Of a stretch of DNA of 13,083 nt, positions 1-6,798 are shown one piece after another (within the stretch, counting starts at the first letter, position 1; the number at the start of each line of letters is the position of its first letter). A program made the position numbers and the translations under genes. The notes under the pieces were generated by a model. It was not told where the DNA came from. It did not search any database and was given only the letters and a program-made list of their open reading frames with translations. The DNA lies in contig USAD01000045.1 of NCBI GenBank assembly GCA_900552415.1, positions 1 through 13,083 on the forward strand, read 5' to 3'. Source of the DNA: an uncultured Parabacteroides sp. GTDB lineage: Bacteria > Bacteroidota > Bacteroidia > Bacteroidales > Tannerellaceae.

Positions 1-23
1 ACAACAAAAGTAGATAATAAAGC

Positions 24-38
24 CCGTGTTCGTGCACG
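24..38. promoter_or_regulatory. Candidate LacI-family operator, distal copy
   Basis: The 15-mer CCGTGTTCGTGCACG is repeated exactly at 235-249. It contains the perfect palindrome CGTGCACG and imperfect outer symmetry. LacI-family proteins usually bind palindromes of this size with a central CG. The local gene at 2622-3680 encodes such a protein, so assigning it as the binder is inference. The start-to-start distance to the second copy is 211 bp, close to 20 helical turns, which would suit a repression loop. Confidence 0.6.
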
Positions 39-115
39 TTTTATACAATTTATGATATTTTAATGATCAGATCCCCGATAAATCCTCCCTCCTCAAATTG
101 ATATTCCACATTTTA

Positions 116-169
116 CGAGGCTTTTCCTCGCCCTTCCTTAGCCTTAGAAGCCCAGTAAATAAGGCTTTT
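116..169 (+). terminator. Two weak hairpins, possible end of a gene left of the window
   Basis: CGAGG (116-120) and CCTCG (126-130) form a 5-bp stem with a 5-nt loop. GCCTTA (141-146) and TAAGGC (160-165) form a 6-bp stem with a 13-nt loop, followed by four T residues. Either could be a terminator remnant for a plus-strand gene outside the window. Both are weak and may be chance. Confidence 0.2.
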
Positions 170-234
170 CACCCCTGACAATCGCCACTTGGAAAGGCAA
201 AGGCATCTTGTTAATTCTCATTAAATAACGCAAA

Positions 235-250
235 CCGTGTTCGTGCACGG
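235..250. promoter_or_regulatory. Candidate LacI-family operator, promoter-proximal copy
   Basis: CCGTGTTCGTGCACGG has perfect 5-bp inverted arms (CCGTG and CACGG) around a 6-bp centre, so this copy is more symmetric than the distal one. It ends 60 bp before the oxidoreductase start codon and overlaps the position expected for the -33 element of the putative promoter. That is the typical place for a repressor. The two copies share 15 identical bases within otherwise dissimilar AT-rich DNA, which argues against chance. Confidence 0.65.
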
Positions 251-269
251 AAAGATTTATTTACCTTTA
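240..269 (+). promoter_or_regulatory. Putative Bacteroidota-type promoter of the keto-sugar module
   Basis: TACCTTTA at 262-269 matches the Bacteroidota -7 consensus TAnnTTTG except for the last base. TTCG at 240-243, inside the proximal operator, is a 3-of-4 match to the -33 element TTTG, with 18 bp between the boxes. Transcription would start near 275 and leave a leader of about 35 nt. Seen by eye only; the consensus is degenerate, so confidence is moderate. Confidence 0.4.
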
Positions 270-310
270 CGACCAAAATGAAGCTAAAAACACATTGTTA
301 ATTTAATACT

Positions 311-1732
311 ATGACGACAAGAAGAAATTTCTTAAGGACAATGGCCCTGACCTCGGCAGGGATGGCAGTGGGCGGCACGTCTCATCTGCTGAACGCGAAA
401 AGCTACAGCCAGGTCGTAGGAGCCGGCAGGAAAGTGAACATCGCCTATATTGGTATCGGTAATCGCGGCGAGCAAATCATCAGCGAATTCGCTAAGACCA
501 ACCGGGTGAATGTCGTGGCCCTCTGCGACGTCGATATGGGCGCCAAGCACACCCAGAAAGTCATGGGCATGTATCCCAACGCGAAACGCTATCAGGATTT
601 CCGCAAGATGTTCGACGAGATCGGCAACCAGTTCGAGGCCGTCGCCATCGCGACACCCGACCACTCGCACTTCGCCATCACGATGCTCGCCCTCTCACAA
701 GGCAAGCATGTCTATGTCGAGAAGCCGATGGCCCGCACCTTCCACGAGGCGGAACTGATGATGCAGGCGGCCCGCCGTCATCCGGAAGCGGTAACACAGG
801 TGGGTAACCAGGGCCACTCGGAGGCGAACTATTTCCAATTCAAGGCCTGGATGGACGCGGGCATCATCAAGGACGTGACCGCCGTCACCGCACATATGAA
901 TAACTCTCGCCGCTGGCACAAGTGGGATGCCAACATCTATAAATATCCCGATAAGCAGGCCCTGCCCGATACGCTCGACTGGATGACCTGGTTGATGCAA
1001 TGCGCTTACCACGATTACAACATCAATTATCACCTGGGCGACTGGCGTTGCTGGTACGACTTCGGTATGGGCGCGTTGGGCGACTGGGGTGCTCACCTGC
1101 TCGACACCGTCCATCAGTTCCTTGAGCTGGGCTTGCCCTACGAGATCAGCATGATCCGGGCAGACGGTCACAACGATTTCTTCTTCCCCTACTCGTCTAC
1201 GATCCTGTTCCGCTTCGCGCAACGCCGCAATATGCCGCCGGTCGCCGTGTCCTGGTATGACGGACTCGACAACCTGCCCCCGTTGCCACCGGGATATGGC
1301 GTCGCTGGTCTCGACCCGAGCATCCCGGCCTCCAACCAGGGCGATATGAACGATACGAAGCTCAACCCCGGTAAGATCATCTACAGCAAGGAGCTGGTCT
1401 TCAAGGGAGCCTCTCACGGCTCTACCCTCTCGATCATCCCCGAGGAGAAGGCGAAAGAGATGGAGAAATTCCTGCCCGAGGTACCCAAGAGCCCATCCAA
1501 CCACTTCGAGAACTTCATCCGGGCTTGTTGTGGCGAGGAGAAGACCCGCTCGCCGTTCGAGATCTTCGGACCGATGAGCCAGATGTTCAGCCTTGGCGTC
1601 ATCGCCCAGCGCCTGAATACCCAACTCTTCTTCGATCCGCATTCAAAACGGTTCACCAACAACGAGTTCGCCAACGCCATGCTGGCCGGCATGCCACCTC
1701 GCAAGGGATGGGAAGAGTTCTATAAATTATAA
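311..1732 (+). CDS. Tat-exported Gfo/Idh/MocA family oxidoreductase
   Basis: A 473-residue NAD(P)-dependent sugar or polyol dehydrogenase of the Gfo/Idh/MocA family, probably acting in the periplasm. Residues 3-9 (TRRNFLR) match the Tat twin-arginine motif, followed by a hydrophobic stretch to about 28. Tat export fits a protein folded around its cofactor in the cytoplasm. The Rossmann nucleotide-binding loop is at 46-53 (YIGIGNRG), the family's EKP motif with its catalytic lysine at 137-139, and the GDWGAHLLD substrate and catalytic region at 257-265. The Trp- and His-rich segment between about 200 and 262 is typical of secreted members in Bacteroidota. A PF06439 hydrolase-like gene follows after 28 bp, so the likely job is oxidation of a glycoside, probably at C3, before cleavage. 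The substrate cannot be read from the sequence. The ATG start is the one that gives the complete Tat signal. Confidence 0.93.
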   Translation: MTTRRNFLRTMALTSAGMAVGGTSHLLNAKSYSQVVGAGRKVNIAYIGIGNRGEQIISEFAKTNRVNVVALCDVDMGAKHTQKVMGMYPNAKRYQDFRKMFDEIGNQFEAVAIATPDHSHFAITMLALSQGKHVYVEKPMARTFHEAELMMQAARRHPEAVTQVGNQGHSEANYFQFKAWMDAGIIKDVTAVTAHMNNSRRWHKWDANIYKYPDKQALPDTLDWMTWLMQCAYHDYNINYHLGDWRCWYDFGMGALGDWGAHLLDTVHQFLELGLPYEISMIRADGHNDFFFPYSSTILFRFAQRRNMPPVAVSWYDGLDNLPPLPPGYGVAGLDPSIPASNQGDMNDTKLNPGKIIYSKELVFKGASHGSTLSIIPEEKAKEMEKFLPEVPKSPSNHFENFIRACCGEEKTRSPFEIFGPMSQMFSLGVIAQRLNTQLFFDPHSKRFTNNEFANAMLAGMPPRKGWEEFYKL

Positions 1733-1760
1733 TCAATCCATTAAATTTTTGAATACGACG

Positions 1761-2543
1761 ATGAAAAGATTAATGATAGCAGCATCCCTCTTCCTGGCCG
1801 CCGGCCTGCTGCCCGGCACGATCGAGGCCCAGAAGAAATCCATTCCGGCAACCCGACTCACACCTGCCCAGCAGGCGCCAAACACCCTCTCGGTCGAGGA
1901 GGCACGCGACGGCTGGAAACTGCTTTGGAACGGCAAAGACACCGAAGGTTGGCGAGGCGCCAAGCTCCAAGCCTTCCCCGAAAAAGGCTGGCGCATTGAG
2001 GATGGCCTCCTGAAGGTAGAAAAAGGCAACGGGGGTGAGTCGACTAACGGAGGCGACATCATCACGACCAAGAAATACCGTAATTTCATTCTGAAGGTTG
2101 ATTTCAAGATCACCGAGGGCGCCAATAGTGGTATCAAGTATTTCGTCAACCCCGACTTGAACAAGGGCGAAGGTTCAGCCATTGGCTGCGAGTTCCAGAT
2201 CCTCGACGACGAGAAGCATCCGGATGCGAAGCTGGGCGTCATGGGTAACCGTAAGCTAGCCTCACTCTATGACCTGATCCCTGCCCCCGAGGCCAAGCCT
2301 TTCCACACGGGCGAGTTCAATACGGCTATGGTGATTGTCAAGGGCAATCATGTGGAACACTGGTTGAACGGGACCAAAATCCTGGAGTACGACCGCAACA
2401 ACATGATGTGGAAGGCATTGGTCAACTACAGCAAATACCGCAATTGGCCGAACTTCGGTAACGCCGAGGAGGGTTATATCCTGTTGCAGGACCACGGCGA
2501 TGAGGTCTGGTTCAAGAACATCAAGATCAAGGAATTACCATAA
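1761..2543 (+). CDS. Secreted PF06439 (DUF1080) 3-keto-disaccharide hydrolase-like protein
   Basis: A 260-residue exported protein with a jelly-roll (concanavalin A-like) domain of the PF06439 family, members of which cleave 3-keto-glycosides. I chose the ATG at 1761 over an in-frame TTG 12 bp upstream: it gives a clean signal peptide (Lys-Arg, hydrophobic residues 4-17, cleavage near IEAQ, residues 21-24). Family hallmarks are [10 protein letters not shown] (55-64), the SGIKYFV strand (123-129), GCEFQILDD (142-150), HVEHWLNG (197-204) and the C-terminal [19 protein letters not shown]. The gene lies 28 bp after the oxidoreductase and is probably co-transcribed. Together they would oxidise a sugar ring at C3 and then break the glycosidic bond. 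Whether this member is a hydrolase, a lyase or only binds sugar is not shown by the sequence. Confidence 0.9.
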   Translation: MKRLMIAASLFLAAGLLPGTIEAQKKSIPATRLTPAQQAPNTLSVEEARDGWKLLWNGKDTEGWRGAKLQAFPEKGWRIEDGLLKVEKGNGGESTNGGDIITTKKYRNFILKVDFKITEGANSGIKYFVNPDLNKGEGSAIGCEFQILDDEKHPDAKLGVMGNRKLASLYDLIPAPEAKPFHTGEFNTAMVIVKGNHVEHWLNGTKILEYDRNNMMWKALVNYSKYRNWPNFGNAEEGYILLQDHGDEVWFKNIKIKELP

Positions 2544-2553
2544 CAGTAAGCGA

Positions 2554-2601
2554 CGGTAAGGAGGTATCTATGACATCTTCCTTACCGCCTTATTATCTTT
2601 T
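2554..2601 (+). terminator. Terminator or attenuator between the hydrolase gene and lacI
   Basis: CGGTAAGGA (2554-2562) pairs perfectly with TCCTTACCG (2579-2587), a 9-bp stem that can extend by a G-U and a G-C pair. A T-rich stretch follows (2590-2601). It lies 10 bp after the hydrolase stop codon and 20 bp before the regulator start. It should at least reduce read-through, letting the enzymes be made at a higher level than the regulator. TATCTTTT at 2594-2601 resembles a -7 box, so lacI might also have its own weak promoter here. Confidence 0.6.
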
Positions 2602-2621
2602 CAAAAGCAACACGCAAGATC

Positions 2622-3680
2622 ATGACAGAAGACAAGCGCATCACCATCAAGGATATCGCCCAACTGGCCGGCGTCTCGAAAGGAACGGTCGACCGTGTCA
2701 TTCATAACCGGGGCGAGGTCTCCGAGGCCAGCCGCCAAAAGGTACTCGAGGTAGCTCAACGCATCGGTTACAAGCCGAACATCTACGCCTCGCTGCTCGC
2801 CTCTCAGAAAAAATACCTGATGGCTTGCCTCCTGCCCGACTATGGCCCCGGCGAATACTGGGAACGGGTGGCTCAGGGACTCGAGGCGGCACGTAAGAAA
2901 TCGGAGCCTTTCAACATCGATATCCGCCTCTTCACCTACGACCTGTTTTCCATCGAGTCGTTCCAGAAAGGCTATGCCGAGATGATCGCTCACCAGCCGG
3001 ACGCCATCGTCCTGGCGCCAACCTTCCGCGAAAAGGTACGGGGCCTGGTCAATGAGCTCAGCCGGAAGGAAATACCCTGTCTCCTGATCGACTCCTACCT
3101 GTCCGATTGCCCTTACCTGGCCTACTACGGCATGCCGATGTTCCAGAGCGGCTACCTGGCCGCCCATCTCCTGCTCGACCGCCAACCGGCCCAACAGGTC
3201 GCCATCTTCCGCATCCACAAGGATAAGGATGCCCTCAACAACTCCGCCGAACGCCGGCGCGAGGGGTTCATGAGCTACCTGGCGGACCATCACCTGGAAT
3301 GCGCTCTTGTCGAGGAATACATCCACCCCTACGATTCCGATTTCAACGGGGCTGTCCTCGAGCGTTTCTTCCGGAACAATCCCGATATCCGCCACATCAT
3401 CACCTTCAACTCACGTGTTCACCTGATCGCGGAGCAACTGGAACGGGAGAAACGGGAAAATACGATCCTGGTCGGTTTCGACGACCTGCCCAAGAATATC
3501 GAAGGACTGAAAAAGGGCAGCATCCAGTTCCTGATCGCCCAGCACTCAGAGAACCTGCTCTCCTACTGTACCGACACCGTGATCAACCGGCTCATCTACC
3601 ACAATCCGCCCGAGAAGCAGAATCATTTCGTGCCAATGGATATCCTGACCCGCTACAACGCGGACTACTACCGCTTCTGA
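2622..3680 (+). CDS. LacI-family transcriptional regulator
   Basis: A 352-residue LacI/GalR-type regulator of normal family length. The N-terminal helix-turn-helix is unmistakable (ITIKDIAQLAGVSKGTVDRV, residues 7-26), followed by the hinge region around YKPNIYASLLAS (50-61) and a periplasmic-binding-protein-like sensor domain from about 66 to the end (for example VGFDD at 284-288). It probably senses a sugar or a keto-sugar intermediate. The duplicated palindrome at 24-38 and 235-250 upstream of the enzyme genes is the obvious candidate operator, which would make this a local autoregulated module. It is separated from the hydrolase gene by 78 bp holding a hairpin. Its stop codon lies inside the hairpin at 3678-3701. 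Repressor versus activator is not decided by sequence, although the operator overlapping the promoter favours repression. Confidence 0.93.
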   Translation: MTEDKRITIKDIAQLAGVSKGTVDRVIHNRGEVSEASRQKVLEVAQRIGYKPNIYASLLASQKKYLMACLLPDYGPGEYWERVAQGLEAARKKSEPFNIDIRLFTYDLFSIESFQKGYAEMIAHQPDAIVLAPTFREKVRGLVNELSRKEIPCLLIDSYLSDCPYLAYYGMPMFQSGYLAAHLLLDRQPAQQVAIFRIHKDKDALNNSAERRREGFMSYLADHHLECALVEEYIHPYDSDFNGAVLERFFRNNPDIRHIITFNSRVHLIAEQLEREKRENTILVGFDDLPKNIEGLKKGSIQFLIAQHSENLLSYCTDTVINRLIYHNPPEKQNHFVPMDILTRYNADYYRF

Positions 3681-3701
3681 TCCGCCACCCGAAGCGGATC
3701 A
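3678..3701. terminator. Hairpin at the convergent lacI / CDF transporter junction
   Basis: TGATCCGC (3678-3685) and GCGGATCA (3694-3701) form a perfect 8-bp stem with an 8-nt loop. The first three bases are the lacI stop codon. The stem sits between two convergent genes (lacI on the plus strand, the transporter stop at 3710-3712 on the minus strand), the usual place for a shared terminator. The downstream T content (CTCCTTATTT) is only moderate, so efficiency is uncertain. Confidence 0.5.
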
Positions 3702-3709
3702 GGACCTCC

Positions 3710-4612
3710 TTATTTAACCGGCTCGACATGCAGCACCACATGGGTCGCCGCTCCAAACTCCTGTCGCAACCGGTTCTCGATCTCACGGGTCAGCTCATGA
3801 GCGTCGTAGACCGTCATCCGGCCATCTACCCGGATATGCGCCTCGATGGCGAAGCGGTTACCGATACGCCGCGTGCGCAGGTGATGCGGATTGCGTACCT
3901 CGGGCGATTCGGAAATAATCTCCAGGATCTGTGCCTCGGTCTCTTTCGGCAAAGAGACCTCCAACAGGTCTTGTACCGCGGGCAGCATCAGCCGCAGTGA
4001 GACACGGACGATAAACAGGCTGACAATGACCGCCGCCAGCGGATCGAGGATACGCCACTCGTCGCCCAGCAGGATCGCGCCGCCAATACCCAATGCCGTC
4101 CCGATCGACGAGAAGGCGTCCGACCGGTGATGCCACGCGTTGGCGATCACCACCTGGCTATCCTGTCGCCGACCGACACGCAACGTCAACCGAAACAACA
4201 GTTCCTTCACCACGATCGAGGCCAAAGCCGCATAGAGTGCCACAAGGCCCGGGCTCTCCAATGGAATCCCATCAACATAATGGAGCCAAATTCGGTCGCA
4301 CCCGTCCCACAGCAGTCCAAAACCGACAAAAAGCAGCACTGCTCCAATGATCGAGGTGGCCAAGGTCTCATCTTTACCATACCCGTAATCATGTCCCTCA
4401 TCCTCTGGACGCGAAGAGATCCGCACGAAAACGAGCACCACGATATCCGTCAGGAAATCGGAAAGCGAGTGCACAGCGTCAGCGATCATCGCACTACTGT
4501 TTCCCAAAAAGCCTGCCACAAACTTGAACGCCAGCAAGCCAACGTTCACAAAAGAGCCGAAAAGGGTGATTCTCGTGATCTCCCTTTCCCGCCTATCCAT
4601 TTTCATCGTCAT
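3710..4612 (-). CDS. Cation diffusion facilitator (CDF) metal exporter
   Basis: A 300-residue inner-membrane metal/proton antiporter of the CDF family, full length. Six membrane segments are visible (about 15-35, 40-62, 84-102, 122-142, 166-184, 188-208), followed by a cytoplasmic ferredoxin-like dimerisation domain (209-300). The transport site is intact: H48 and D52 in HSLSD on helix 2, and H161 and D165 in HHRSD on helix 5. An HxxxD/HxxxD site is usual for zinc-type members, but cobalt, cadmium or iron cannot be excluded. The C-terminal domain keeps histidines at 259, 272, 291 and 295 that could bind regulatory metal. It starts 33 bp after the stop of the upstream Fe-S enzyme gene on the same strand, so the two are probably one transcript. 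ATG codons 1, 3 and 5 are all possible starts. Confidence 0.92.
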   Translation of the reverse strand: MTMKMDRREREITRITLFGSFVNVGLLAFKFVAGFLGNSSAMIADAVHSLSDFLTDIVVLVFVRISSRPEDEGHDYGYGKDETLATSIIGAVLLFVGFGLLWDGCDRIWLHYVDGIPLESPGLVALYAALASIVVKELLFRLTLRVGRRQDSQVVIANAWHHRSDAFSSIGTALGIGGAILLGDEWRILDPLAAVIVSLFIVRVSLRLMLPAVQDLLEVSLPKETEAQILEIISESPEVRNPHHLRTRRIGNRFAIEAHIRVDGRMTVYDAHELTREIENRLRQEFGAATHVVLHVEPVK

Positions 4613-4645
4613 ACCAAAACAATCTTTTTTACGCTATAAGCCGCT

Positions 4646-5938
4646 TTAACAGCCCTTGTGCGTCATAATATCCAATACCAACTTATCAGTCGCCTCCATA
4701 CCCTTCGAGCCGATCGAGGTCAGGTTGATGATGGAACGGTCCACATCCTCGTCGATGATACCCTCCATCGGGGTCACCACCTTGTTCTCCATCGCCATCA
4801 GGGCCGAGAGCATCGCCGTTGAGACACCGCTCGACACCTTCATCGCGCAACTGGGCTTGGCGCCGTCGCAAATCATACCGGTAATGTTGCCGATCATATT
4901 CTTGATGGCGTAAGAGATCTGTGTCTTGCTGCCACCCATCAGGTAGGTAATGGCACAGCTGGCGCCTGTCGCGGCGACCACGCAGCCACACAATGCGGAG
5001 AGACGTCCCAAGCTCTGCTTAATATAGATCACCATCAGGTGGCTCAACATCAACGCACGGATCAACTGCTCCTCCGAGCAATGGATATCCTCGGCGAACG
5101 ACAAGACGGGCAGCGTCGCGGCGATCCCTTGATTACCACTACCGGAATTACTCATCACCGGAATCATAGCGCCGTCCATCCGGGCGTCGCAAGCGGCGGA
5201 AGTCATCGCCAGCATGTGCGTATAGGGCGAGTCACCCAGATATTTGCGACCGAAATCGCCCGCTACCGTCTTGCTGACCGTATGGCCATAGTTCCCCTTC
5301 ATGGAGGCCTTGGCAGCCGCCTCGTTCAGCCGGGCCGTCTCCATGATGAAACGGATCTCATCCAACGGCATGTTCATGGCGAAATCATACACCATCGAGA
5401 AAGAGAGACGCAAATCCTCCTCCTCTTCCCCGTTGGCCTCACCTCCGGGGTTCGCCAGCGAGTTCATAAAGACCGCCCCATCCTTCTCCAGATAGACGAA
5501 ACGGGTATGCTCATGGCTGATCACCGCCGTCGCCCGCGAATTGCCGGCCCGGCAGACCACCTCGATATAGAGCTTGTCAACCTGCTCCTTCAGGTGAATC
5601 GAGATGGCCCGGTTCTCCACCAATGCCTTACCCCGCTCCAGTCCTTCCGGTGTCAAATCCTTCAGCACCTCCAGCCCATAAGCCGACTTACCGATCAGGG
5701 CACCCAGCGCGATCGCGATCGGTAACCCGACCATACCTGTTCCCGGAATTCCGACGCCCATCGCGTTCTTCAGGATATTCGCGCTCAAGAATACCTCGAT
5801 CGTCTCGGGCGCCTGACCCAAGATCTCTGCCGCCTTGGCCGATGCCAAAGCCACCGCTATCGGCTCCGTACATCCGATCGCCGGAATCACCTCCCGATGG
5901 ATCAATTTGATAATCTGCTCTTTTTCTATATTATTCAT
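4646..5938 (-). CDS. cyuA: L-cysteine desulfidase / L-serine dehydratase-like Fe-S enzyme (UPF0597, CyuA/YhaM)
   Basis: A 430-residue cytoplasmic enzyme of the serine dehydratase alpha-chain-like family, the usual length of CyuA/YhaM. Known members break L-cysteine down to pyruvate, ammonia and sulfide using a [4Fe-4S] cluster. Visible hallmarks are the N-terminal GCTEP motif (C23, a residue important for activity in characterised members), SNSGSGNQG (263-271) and the cysteines expected to hold the cluster: C317 (LCGC), C357 (MICDGAK) and C364 (PSCAMK). The C317-C357-C364 spacing (40 and 7) fits the family; the ligand assignment is by analogy. C319, C328 and a C-terminal C430 are also present. 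The gene has a perfect -7 box upstream and is followed by the CDF transporter. Serine or another beta-substituted amino acid remains possible as substrate. Confidence 0.88.
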   Translation of the reverse strand: MNNIEKEQIIKLIHREVIPAIGCTEPIAVALASAKAAEILGQAPETIEVFLSANILKNAMGVGIPGTGMVGLPIAIALGALIGKSAYGLEVLKDLTPEGLERGKALVENRAISIHLKEQVDKLYIEVVCRAGNSRATAVISHEHTRFVYLEKDGAVFMNSLANPGGEANGEEEEDLRLSFSMVYDFAMNMPLDEIRFIMETARLNEAAAKASMKGNYGHTVSKTVAGDFGRKYLGDSPYTHMLAMTSAACDARMDGAMIPVMSNSGSGNQGIAATLPVLSFAEDIHCSEEQLIRALMLSHLMVIYIKQSLGRLSALCGCVVAATGASCAITYLMGGSKTQISYAIKNMIGNITGMICDGAKPSCAMKVSSGVSTAMLSALMAMENKVVTPMEGIIDEDVDRSIINLTSIGSKGMEATDKLVLDIMTHKGC

Positions 5939-5968
5939 TTCTTAATGCTTTTAACCATACTTGAGAGG

Positions 5969-5976
5969 CAAAATTA
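5969..5976 (-). promoter_or_regulatory. Putative -7 box of the cyuA-CDF transcript
   Basis: On the minus strand this reads TAATTTTG, a perfect match to the Bacteroidota -7 consensus TAnnTTTG, 30 bp upstream of the cyuA ATG. No good TTTG -33 box is visible at the expected distance. Transcription would start near 5962 and give a short leader of roughly 24 nt. Confidence 0.4.
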
Positions 5977-6018
5977 GTTATTTTTCATGAGACGCCTTAT
6001 CTCGCTTAAGAAAATCGA

Positions 6019-6028
6019 GTATCGATAC
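6019..6028. repeat. 10-bp perfect palindrome GTATCGATAC
   Basis: GTATCGATAC is a perfect inverted repeat in the 137-bp gap between the PLD-like gene and cyuA, about 40 bp upstream of the putative cyuA -7 box. It could be a regulator site for cyuA, but a palindrome of this length in AT-rich DNA can also be chance. Confidence 0.25.
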
Positions 6029-6075
6029 AAGAAACCGTTTAACGACGAGCTAACGCAAAATTATCATTCCTCTTC

Positions 6076-6798
6076 TTACCCAAACTGATGCCCATTGATT
6101 CTCCTGACCAAATAGGTGAGTTCTTTCGTCTTTTCGTTCAAATATTGGAAACCACTGGTCAATACGATCTCAGTCTTATCATCTACAATCAGGTAACGAT
6201 CATGACAATCCAACAGGATCTTCTCTTTTAAAATCCAAGCTGGACATTCTGCCTTCAGGGCATTTTGTTGTTCCAAAGAGAAACTCCCTTTATCAAATTC
6301 GATTTCTAATTTACGCTTAGGTAGGATCCCTTTTAGAATTTCAATATTATTACGTTGATTACTAAAATATTTATCATAGACAATGACCTTATTCTTGGCA
6401 TCTGCGCATAATGCCTTAATATGGGAAATCGCTTTCAGACGAGAATCACTGCGTAAAAAAGTCCCACTATAATTACTCTCTATAACATCACCATTTATAT
6501 TCACATACGGAAAATCCGTCCGATCCGTACAAAGAATAATCTTAAATTGGGTTATTTTGGCCAATTCTTCTAAAGATTGACTTTTATAATCACTTTTCAA
6601 AAGATTTATTCTCAACGTAGGATCAGGCTCATGGCCGATTCTCTCCAATTGAGAGATATTAGTAAGGTAAAGCGGCTTATAATAACGCAAAAGACGCTGT
6701 ACCAGCTTTTCGTCATAATGCCCATTTTTCTTGAACAGATAAAATTGATCTAACAATTCATCACTCAAGACCACCGAGTAATCCACTTTTCCCATCAT
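6076..6798 (-). CDS. PLD-like (HDR-motif) protein, third gene of the island cassette
   Basis: A 240-residue protein without signal peptide or membrane segment, probably cytoplasmic. I do not recognise the N-terminal part (1-80). The C-terminal half reads as a divergent phospholipase D-like fold: a strand with VIVYDKYFS (138-146), resembling the xYDPYF strand of such domains, and HDRYLIVDDKTEIVLTSG (199-216), in which HDR occupies the place of the HxK motif. The same layout occurs in MIT_C-type PLD-like domains, many of which are non-catalytic binding modules. Only one HDR is visible, so activity would need a dimer, or the domain is not a nuclease. Its ATG overlaps the stop of the ATPase gene (ATGA, 6795-6798), which points to translational coupling and a joint function. 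Start could also be the second ATG, 3 bp downstream. Function unknown; sensor or effector of the ATPase is inference. Confidence 0.75.
   Translation of the reverse strand: MMGKVDYSVVLSDELLDQFYLFKKNGHYDEKLVQRLLRYYKPLYLTNISQLERIGHEPDPTLRINLLKSDYKSQSLEELAKITQFKIILCTDRTDFPYVNINGDVIESNYSGTFLRSDSRLKAISHIKALCADAKNKVIVYDKYFSNQRNNIEILKGILPKRKLEIEFDKGSFSLEQQNALKAECPAWILKEKILLDCHDRYLIVDDKTEIVLTSGFQYLNEKTKELTYLVRRINGHQFG

Larger units (their letters stand above)
1..310. other. Intergenic regulatory region upstream of the keto-sugar module
   Basis: I see no convincing gene here. The stretch is AT-rich compared with the genes that follow. It holds two copies of a 15-bp near-palindrome (24-38 and 235-249), two small hairpins (116-130 and 141-165) that may end a gene lying left of the window, and a likely promoter just before the oxidoreductase start at 311. 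The 170 bp between the two operator copies has no open frame worth reporting. Confidence 0.7.

Noticed and set aside
695..1642. Long open frame (315 codons) on the minus strand opposite the oxidoreductase gene
   Set aside because: It is antisense to a gene with clear family motifs, shows no recognisable domain and is the kind of frame GC-rich coding DNA produces by chance. The same holds for other long antisense frames at 2601-3395 (minus), 5039-5725 (plus), 9253-10164 (plus) and 11967-12419 (plus).
1749..1760. TTG start 12 bp before the PF06439 gene start
   Set aside because: It adds only four residues before a proper signal peptide that begins with ATG and Lys-Arg at 1761.
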